A DNA stretch of 64,000 bases from CBDFKJ01 sp965248805. GTDB lineage: Bacteria; Pseudomonadota; Alphaproteobacteria; UBA6615. Position 1 is the first letter of the stretch. Each line of letters opens with the position of its first letter. Made by a program: the position numbers and the translations under genes. Of the stretch, positions 59,323-64,000 are shown piece after piece. The notes beneath the pieces are model-generated. The model worked only from the letters and a program-made list of their open reading frames with translations. It did no database searches and was not told the origin of the DNA. The stretch is from positions 186,001 through 250,000 of the forward strand of contig CBDFKJ010000007.1 of NCBI GenBank assembly GCA_965248805.1. Direction: 5' to 3'.

Positions 59323-60327
59323 CTAGACCATCTCCCACCCCCCGCCTTCGGCCGAGCGGAAGAGCGCGTCGACAACGCGCATGTTGGCGAGCGAATCCTC
59401 CAACGGGATTGCGAGCGCCCCACCGGTTCGGATGGCCACGGAATAGAGTTCACCCTGGATGGTGTACTGATCGGCGACCTCCAAAGTCTCGACCGTCGCC
59501 GAGGCGTTGTGGCGGACGCTGCCGTCGTCGATGACGATCTCGCACGGCGTTTCATGGGGCGCATCGAAGGGCATGCGTAGCTCGATCCGGCCCGCGGTGC
59601 CAAGGACGACCATGCGCTCGATCAGCGCCAGTTGCTGCGAGCAGACGAAGCTCGCCTGGCCGGCGGCGAAATCAAGGATCGCGCTGGCCAAACCATCGAC
59701 CGCGAACCCCGGGTCACGATCGACTAGGGCGACCACCCGCGTGGGCTCGTCGTCGAACAGGAACCGCGACGTGGTGATCGGATAACAGCCGATGTCATAG
59801 ATTCCGCCGCCGCCCATCTCGGCCTTGTTGCGGACGTTGCTCGGGTCCATGAGCCGGTGACAGAAGGTCCCCTGGATCGCGCGCATCTTGCCGAGGCGTC
59901 CCTCGCGCACCAGTTCACGCGCCCGCAGCCACTGCGGATGGCTGCGGATCATGAAGGATTCCTGGATCTGCATGCCGGTGCGGTCGCGCACCTCGATGAA
60001 CCGTTCCACCTCGGCGGCGCTCAGCCCCAGCGGCTTTTCGCACAGCACGTGTTTGCCGGCCTCCGCCGCCTTCACCGACCACGGCAGGTGCAGGTGATTG
60101 GGCAGCGGGTTGTAGACCGCCTCGACCTCGGAATCGGCGATCAACTCGTCGTACGAGCCGTAGGCCTTGGCCACGCCGTAGCGCTCGGCCAGCGACCGCG
60201 CAGCGGCCTCGTCGCGCGAGGCCAGAGCGACGATACTCGCGTGCTCGCAGGCCTGCATGGCCGCGATCACCCGGCGTGTGGCGATATTGGCGGTGGCGCC
60301 GATGACGCCCCAACGCACTGGCTCCAT
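59323..60327 (-). CDS. Gfo/Idh/MocA-family oxidoreductase
   Basis: 334 aa from ATG 60327 (MEPVRWGVIGATANIATRRV), with GGGAGG upstream. It has a Rossmann motif WGVIGATANIA, then YNPLPNHLHLPWSVKAAEAGKHVLCEKPLG, where EKP holds the conserved Lys of the family, and a later GGGGIYDIGCYPI block. NAD(P)-dependent, acting on sugars or related compounds. It precedes the amidohydrolase by 52 bp in the same direction, so they could be an operon. Probably ordinary chromosomal genes caught between mobile elements. Confidence 0.9.
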   Translation of the reverse strand: MEPVRWGVIGATANIATRRVIAAMQACEHASIVALASRDEAAARSLAERYGVAKAYGSYDELIADSEVEAVYNPLPNHLHLPWSVKAAEAGKHVLCEKPLGLSAAEVERFIEVRDRTGMQIQESFMIRSHPQWLRARELVREGRLGKMRAIQGTFCHRLMDPSNVRNKAEMGGGGIYDIGCYPITTSRFLFDDEPTRVVALVDRDPGFAVDGLASAILDFAAGQASFVCSQQLALIERMVVLGTAGRIELRMPFDAPHETPCEIVIDDGSVRHNASATVETLEVADQYTIQGELYSVAIRTGGALAIPLEDSLANMRVVDALFRSAEGGGWEMV

Positions 60328-60428
60328 GATATCCTCCCTCGGCATCGTGCGTCGGTGGGTATCATAGCAGGGCCGCAGGAGTTAGCGCGCGGTGTAGAAA
60401 CCGCCGCCTGCAAACGCAGCCGAGGGGC

Positions 60429-60686
60429 GATGCTTCTCAACCGGCGGTACGTCCGAGTTCTCGCCTTCGCCGTGCTGGCGGCGGCGCTCACCGCGGTCGG
60501 GGTCGCGGCGCCGCGCGGGTTTCCGCCTGCGACACTGGTCGAGGACTGGATCGCCGATATCCGTCTGGCCTCGCTGACCCCGGTCGAGCCGCAACGCGAA
60601 GATATTGTCGTCCTGGCCATCGACGAGGCGACACTCGCCAAGATGAACTACCGTTCGCCGGTCGACCGCGAGGACCTCGCCGGCTG
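60429..60686 (+). pseudogene. CHASE2-domain gene, 5' fragment
   Basis: Starts at ATG 60429 (MLLNRRYVRVLAFAVLAAAL). One membrane segment is followed by the beginning of a CHASE2 sensor domain (LVEDWIADIRLASLTPVEPQ, DIVVLAIDEATLAKMNYRSP). It is cut after about 86 codons (REDLAG), where IS66-like sequence starts. The full protein would be a CHASE2 adenylate cyclase or kinase. Not functional. Confidence 0.75.
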
Positions 60687-60760
60687 GGAAGCTCAACGAC
60701 GTCGACCCGCAGGCCTGGCTCGCCGATGTCCTCGACCGCATCTACGCCGGATGGATACGA
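60687..60760 (+). pseudogene. IS66 transposase C-terminal fragment
   Basis: In the next frame after the CHASE2 cut, the sequence reads KLNDVDPQAWLADVLDRIYAG, the well-known end of IS66 transposases. About 25 codons only. It marks the site where an IS66 insertion or deletion cut the CHASE2 gene. Confidence 0.7.
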
Positions 60761-60790
60761 CCTTCCGGACACGCGCACGATTTCGCTCCC

Positions 60791-60813
60791 TCGTGGGTCC
60801 ACAGTGGGTCCAC
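60791..60813 (+). repeat. GGGTCCAC repeat (copy 2)
   Basis: Nearly the same as copy 1 at 44658, in the same orientation, 69 bp before the second tRNA piece. Copies 1 and 2 with their tRNA pieces are direct repeats about 16.2 kb apart, as expected for the two ends of one integrated element. Confidence 0.7.
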
Positions 60814-60846
60814 ACGACAAATTGGCTCCGATCACCGGAAAAGCGT

Positions 60847-60877
60847 AAGCCCGTTAAGTTATTGACTTAACGGGCTT
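60847..60877. terminator. Hairpin next to the second tRNA piece
   Basis: AAGCCCGTTAAGT and ACTTAACGGGCTT pair closely, with flanking A/T. Same place relative to the tRNA piece as the hairpin at 44451, but different stem bases, so it is a diverged copy. Confidence 0.75.
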
Positions 60878-60881
60878 TATT

Positions 60882-60926
60882 TGGTTGCAGGGGCAGGATT
60901 TTAACCTGCGACCTTCAGGTTATGAG
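60882..60926 (-). tRNA. 3' part (45 nt) of tRNA-fMet, diverged copy, partial
   Basis: CTCATAACCTGAAGGTCG is conserved, while the T-arm differs (GCAGGTTAAAATCCTGCC) with compensatory changes, and the end CTGCAACCA is present. It has the same 45-nt length as the other copies. No 5' half. It lies between CHASE2/IS66 debris and integrase 2, a typical att-site position. Confidence 0.75.
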
Positions 60927-61054
60927 ACAGTTCTCTGTTTGTTCTAAGCGTTTCTCTGGGTTGCGCAGAACTACGCTAACTCATTGAATATACTTGCTTC
61001 TTCGGAAGCCCTCCTTACCATGGAACCCACTCAATTGCGCAGCGTTTTGCGCCC

Positions 61055-61077
61055 TCATGCGTCCACTGTGCGTCCAT
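61055..61077 (+). repeat. GCGTCCAC repeat variant before integrase 2
   Basis: TCATGCGTCCACTGTGCGTC, a variant of the repeat at 44658 with G-to-C changes in each half. It is 20 bp before the start of integrase 2, the same spacing as copy 1 before integrase 1. Confidence 0.65.
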
Positions 61078-61096
61078 GGATTTGGAGGAGTATGCC

Positions 61097-62251
61097 ATGC
61101 CCAAGATCACCAAACGCCTCGTCGAGGGCGCCGAGGTTCGCGACAAGGACTACGTCCTGTTCGACAGCGAGGTCCACGGCTTCGGCGCCCGCATTCTGCC
61201 AAGCGGTGCCCGATCCTATCTCGTTCAGTATCGTATCGGCCGGCGGTGGCGGCGCATGAGTCTCGGACTCCACGGCGTCGTAACGCCCGAGCACGCCCGG
61301 GCCCAAGCGATCAAGGTATTAGCGCGCGTGAGGGATGGCGAGGATCCGGCCGGCGATCGTAAGGGAGCCCGTGCCGCTCCCACCATCGAAGACCTGGGGC
61401 GGCGCGTCGTCGAAGACCATGCCGTCCATCATTGCCGGCCCAGCACGGTGGTGGGCTACCGCTACTACGTCAAAGCCTACATCAATCCCCGCATCGGCAC
61501 CCTCAAGGTCTCCGAGATCATGCGGCCCGACATCGCCCGCCTCCACCACGATCTCCGTTTTGCCCCGGTCCAGGCCAACCGCTGCCTGCAGTTCCTGTCC
61601 AAGGCCTTCAACCTGGCCGAGGTCTGGGGGCTGCGCCCGGACGGCTCTAATCCCTGCCGCCATGTCAAGAAGTACAAGGAGAAGAAGCGCGAGCGCTATC
61701 TGAGCGCCGCCGAGCTGGGCCATCTCGGCGAGGTCCTGCGCCAATGCGAGCAGGAAGGCATCGAGAGCCGGTCGGCAATCAACGCCCTGCGGCTATTGAT
61801 CTTCACCGGCTGCCGGCTCTCGGAGATCATGGCCCTGCGGTGGAATTTCGTGGATTTCGAGGGCGGCGCCCTTCACCTGCCGGAATCCAAGACCGGGGCC
61901 AAAACCGTCCATATCGGCGCGCCCGCCCTGGAGGTCCTGGCCGGGATCGAGAGGCTTGACGGCAACCCCTGGGTCATCACCGGCAAGCTCCCCGGCTCCC
62001 ATCTGACCGATCTGCAACCACCCTGGCAACGCATCCGCAAGCGCGCCGGCATTGCCGATGTGCGCATTCACGACCTGCGCCACACCTTCGCGTCCGTCGC
62101 GGTGGCAGCCGGACAGGGCTTGCCCATGATCGGCAAGATGCTTGGCCACTCCCAGGTCCAGACCACGGCCCGTTATGCCCACCTCGCCGCCGATCCGGTC
62201 AAGCGGGCCACGGACGATGTGTCTGCGAGCCTGAAGAGGGCGTTGGGATAA
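61097..62251 (+). CDS. Tyrosine integrase 2, intact
   Basis: 384 aa from ATG 61097 (MPKITKRLVEGAEVRDKDYV), with GGAGGAG 8 nt upstream; an ATG at 61076 is less likely. DUF4102 N-domain, SAM-like core, and a full catalytic set: Arg in FTGCRLSEIMALRW, HxxR in IHDLRHTFASVAV, His in LGHSQVQTTARYAHL with the Tyr nucleophile in the same motif. It stands 170 bp from a tRNA-fMet piece, so it likely integrates at tRNA-fMet. It is the closest intact relative of integrase 1. Confidence 0.93.
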   Translation: MPKITKRLVEGAEVRDKDYVLFDSEVHGFGARILPSGARSYLVQYRIGRRWRRMSLGLHGVVTPEHARAQAIKVLARVRDGEDPAGDRKGARAAPTIEDLGRRVVEDHAVHHCRPSTVVGYRYYVKAYINPRIGTLKVSEIMRPDIARLHHDLRFAPVQANRCLQFLSKAFNLAEVWGLRPDGSNPCRHVKKYKEKKRERYLSAAELGHLGEVLRQCEQEGIESRSAINALRLLIFTGCRLSEIMALRWNFVDFEGGALHLPESKTGAKTVHIGAPALEVLAGIERLDGNPWVITGKLPGSHLTDLQPPWQRIRKRAGIADVRIHDLRHTFASVAVAAGQGLPMIGKMLGHSQVQTTARYAHLAADPVKRATDDVSASLKRALG

Positions 62252-62302
62252 AGACACGGCCGGGAGCCCGCTTGCAGCGCGTGGCCAACGCCGAATGACA
62301 TG

Positions 62303-62416
62303 CCGGGCAGTCTCACGGATCTCCGCATTCACGATCTCCGACGTTCCTCCGCATCGAATGCCGTCGCCCTCGGCCAGAGTCGGCCCGTGATCGGCAAGCT
62401 GCTCGGCCACACCTAG
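62303..62416 (+). pseudogene. Fragment of a third integrase (catalytic domain end)
   Basis: Reads MPGSLTDLRIHDLRRSSASN ... GQSRPVIGKLLGHT then a stop. It is homologous to the HxxR...LGH region of integrase 2 but with HDLRRS instead of HDLRHT, and lacks the Tyr. About 38 codons. A relic of another integration event. Confidence 0.7.
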
Positions 62417-62440
62417 GTGGAGGCCCCAAACAATCGGGGG

Positions 62441-62521
62441 ATTTGGCGGTGTGCTATGCTGGAGCAGTCTGCCATGGCGGCGCGACTCAAACAAAATGGC
62501 CTCCGCCAAACCCGGAGCGGT
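62441..62521 (+). mobile_element. Solo right-end remnant of the IS3 element
   Basis: About 80 bp closely matching the 3' end of the IS3 at 18800-20120: the last OrfB codons (ATGCTGGAGCAGTCTGCCAT, diverged) and the terminal repeat GCCTCCGCCAAACCCGGAGC ending at 62521, identical to the complete element. No other part of the element is present. Confidence 0.8.
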
Positions 62522-62840
62522 TCAGACACCTAAAGGAGGTTCTGGCTCATCCTGGTTGATGTGTCTGACGTCAGCGCGTATGGGACAGATTGAGGTGATT
62601 TCGTAACGGAGGATTTCTGGTTCATCGTCGTGACCGAAGGGAACGAAGATAAGACAGGAATCGATGAGTTAGAGAGACACCGCCGAGCGCCGTCTCCGCA
62701 CTATCTCCGTGCGCGAATGGCATGTGGTTGGCACCGCGTGGCGAGATCGTGTTCGAAGTGGCAGCGAATGTCTTAGGACATTCAAAGACATGCCGAATAT
62801 GAACGCGAAATCAATAGCTTAGGAAACCGCCTCGAAACGA
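62522..62840. other. Gap with no recognised gene
   Basis: About 320 bases between IS3 remnant and tRNA piece. Contains AAAGGAGG and several short frames, none convincing. It may be the remains of a further IS, but I found no transposase motif. Confidence 0.4.
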
Positions 62841-62885
62841 CTCATAACCTGAAGGTCGTTGGTTCAAATCCAACCCCCGCAACCA
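62841..62885 (+). tRNA. 3' part (45 nt) of tRNA-fMet, inverted copy, partial
   Basis: CTCATAACCTGAAGGTCGTT and onward, identical to the copy at 44529-44485 except that it keeps the full CCA end. It is on the opposite strand to the other two pieces. No 5' half upstream (CGCCTCGAAACGA). A degenerate hairpin with a T run (62891-62925) follows, as at the other copies. Confidence 0.8.
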
Positions 62886-62952
62886 AATAAAGCTCGTAAC
62901 TTCATACAGTTACGGGTTCTTTCTTTTTCACCTTCAAAGCGCGATTAGCGCC

Positions 62953-62975
62953 GTGGACGCACAGTGGACGCATGA
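62953..62975 (-). repeat. GCGTCCAC repeat variant (inverted)
   Basis: GTGGACGCACAGTGGACGCA, the reverse complement form of the repeat before integrase 2. It lies between the third tRNA piece and giant gene C. Confidence 0.65.
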
Positions 62976-63070
62976 GGGAGCATAATCCTGCACGTTTCTG
63001 CGCGACACCGCGCAGGCCGCCCGACTGAGATCGCGACGTTGGCGGCTCACCCGCCGACCTTGGCCGACGT

Positions 63071-64000
63071 TCAGAACCGCATCTGGCCGCGCAGCATGAC
63101 GCCGTGCTCCGCGGCGGCGTCGTTGGCCGGCTCACGGCGCTCGCCCTCGAGGCTGAGGTTGAGCGATGACCCGATCTCGAAGCGGCTGCCGATCCGGTAG
63201 CGTTGTGACCCTTCGCCCGCCAGCGAGAACCCGCCATAGGGTGTCAGCAGCCCGTGCCCGCCGAGCGCGCCGAAGCCATAGCCGAGCTCGCTGTCCAGCC
63301 GCATCTGCGGGACGTTGTCATTGGCCGCCCCATCGTCGCTCTCCAGTTCGGCGACGTCCTGATCCCATAGCCGGTCCACCCCGCTCGATATCTCGCCCCA
63401 GGTCGGGAAGAGGCTGAACGACAGTCCCCGCCCTTCGGTGCCCGGGTCGAGGCGGAGCGAGCCGCCAAGACCCCATTCCCGGTAATCGCTCTGCCCCGCC
63501 AGCACCCGGCCGTTGCCCTCGATCGTCAGGCCCGCGGCCGGGTCTCGATAACGCAAGCTTCCGCCGATCTCGATGCCGGTGCCGGTGATCCCGTCGCCCC
63601 CGTCATGGCGCAGGCCCAGCTCCAGGGACGGCGTCAGGGAGGAGCCCGAGGCCAGCGCCTGCTCGTGGCTACCCTCCAGCGCCAGCCGCAGACGGTTGGC
63701 GTTCACCGTCTGCTTCTCGATCAGGTCGTCGTTGCCCGCGATCTCGACCCGCGCAACCGTCGCCTCGCCCTTGAGACGCAGGTTCGTCGTGCCGCCCTCG
63801 ATCAACGACCCGTCGGTCATCAAAGGCCCGCTCGCGCCCAGTGCCGCGGTCTTGAGCGTCGTATCGCTGCGCTTTACGGGGTTGCCGGGATCGATGCGAC
63901 GCACCTGCTCGTCGTCGATCTCGATCTCGCCCCGGCCGTAGCCCACCGTCGCCCAGAGGCCAAGACCCTGCGGCGACGACCAGCCGAGATAGGGATGCAC
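63071..64000 (-). CDS. Giant surface protein C, C-terminal barrel (5' end outside window)
   Basis: The last 309 residues are in the window, ending RGQMRF like gene A. From the window edge it reads MHPYLGWSSPQGLGLWATVG, SLTPSLELGLRHDGGDGITG and GRVLAGQSDYREWGLGGSLR, the same outer-membrane barrel as A and B and closer to A. By analogy the upstream part should be Fn3 repeats, but they lie outside the window. The stop is followed by the ~100-bp spacer, hairpin and inverted tRNA piece also found after A. Confidence 0.85.
   Translation of the reverse strand: MHPYLGWSSPQGLGLWATVGYGRGEIEIDDEQVRRIDPGNPVKRSDTTLKTAALGASGPLMTDGSLIEGGTTNLRLKGEATVARVEIAGNDDLIEKQTVNANRLRLALEGSHEQALASGSSLTPSLELGLRHDGGDGITGTGIEIGGSLRYRDPAAGLTIEGNGRVLAGQSDYREWGLGGSLRLDPGTEGRGLSFSLFPTWGEISSGVDRLWDQDVAELESDDGAANDNVPQMRLDSELGYGFGALGGHGLLTPYGGFSLAGEGSQRYRIGSRFEIGSSLNLSLEGERREPANDAAAEHGVMLRGQMRF

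Larger units (their letters stand above)
62841..64000 (-). repeat. Right arm of the long inverted repeat
   Basis: Mirror of 43340-44529: the tRNA piece, hairpin, ~100-bp spacer and giant-gene barrel end, on the opposite strand. The spacer is the most conserved part outside coding sequence. The arm continues past the window end within giant gene C. Confidence 0.75.

Overview
The window is about 64 kb of high-GC DNA that reads as an alphaproteobacterial chromosome crowded with mobile DNA. The clues are an initiator-tRNA (fMet) 3' end of alphaproteobacterial type, a three-helix holin of the gene-transfer-agent type, and many prophage proteins typical of that class. The organism cannot be named from this sequence.

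Region 1 (1-4.1 kb and 15.2-16.3 kb) is a small defence cluster: an Mrr-like endonuclease (5' end outside the window), a type I restriction HsdR subunit, and a TIR-domain protein with a small two-helix membrane protein. The membrane-protein gene is cut in two, with its first 136 bases at 3969-4104 (+) and the rest at 16276-15972 (-).

Region 2 (4.1-34.6 kb) is a defective lambda-like (siphovirus) prophage. On the minus strand from 34.6 kb leftwards come an excisionase-like HTH protein, an early operon (Sak4-like ATPase, ssDNA-binding protein, DUF6511 protein, Cas4/RecB-like nuclease, ParB-methyltransferase fusion, helicase, toprim primase, RuvC-like resolvase, DUF6456 protein), a gap where terminase and head genes should be, then tail tube (cut by an IS3), a frameshifted tail chaperone and the front half of the tape measure gene. 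The back half of the tape measure gene, the rest of the tail genes, holin and endolysin are on the plus strand at 4.1-14 kb. Reinverting 4105-16276 restores both the tape measure gene (989 codons plus stop) and the small membrane-protein gene (146 codons plus stop) in frame. I therefore infer a simple reciprocal inversion of about 12.2 kb. The prophage also carries an IS3, part of an IS5 transposase and two unrelated lipoprotein genes where the head module is missing.

Region 3 (34.7-64 kb) has three paralogous giant surface proteins: a signal peptide, 19 or 32 fibronectin type III domains, a Calx-beta-like segment and an autotransporter-like outer-membrane barrel. Only the barrel of the third copy is inside the window. 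They are mixed with three identical-length (45 nt) pieces of a tRNA-fMet 3' half, two tyrosine integrases (one cut by an IS5), an integrase fragment, a second endolysin fragment, and pieces of IS3, IS66 and a CHASE2 gene. Two ordinary metabolic genes, an amidohydrolase and a Gfo/Idh/MocA oxidoreductase, lie among them. The 3' ends of the first and third giant genes, with the terminator and tRNA piece that follow, form a long inverted repeat around 44.5-62.8 kb.

The items most worth following up are the exact two-gene inversion, the TIR/membrane-protein pair, the GTGAAC repeat field at the end of the primase gene, the 11-bp iterons in front of the early operon, the A_AAA_AAC frameshift site, and the giant Fn3-barrel family with its linked tRNA/integrase structure.
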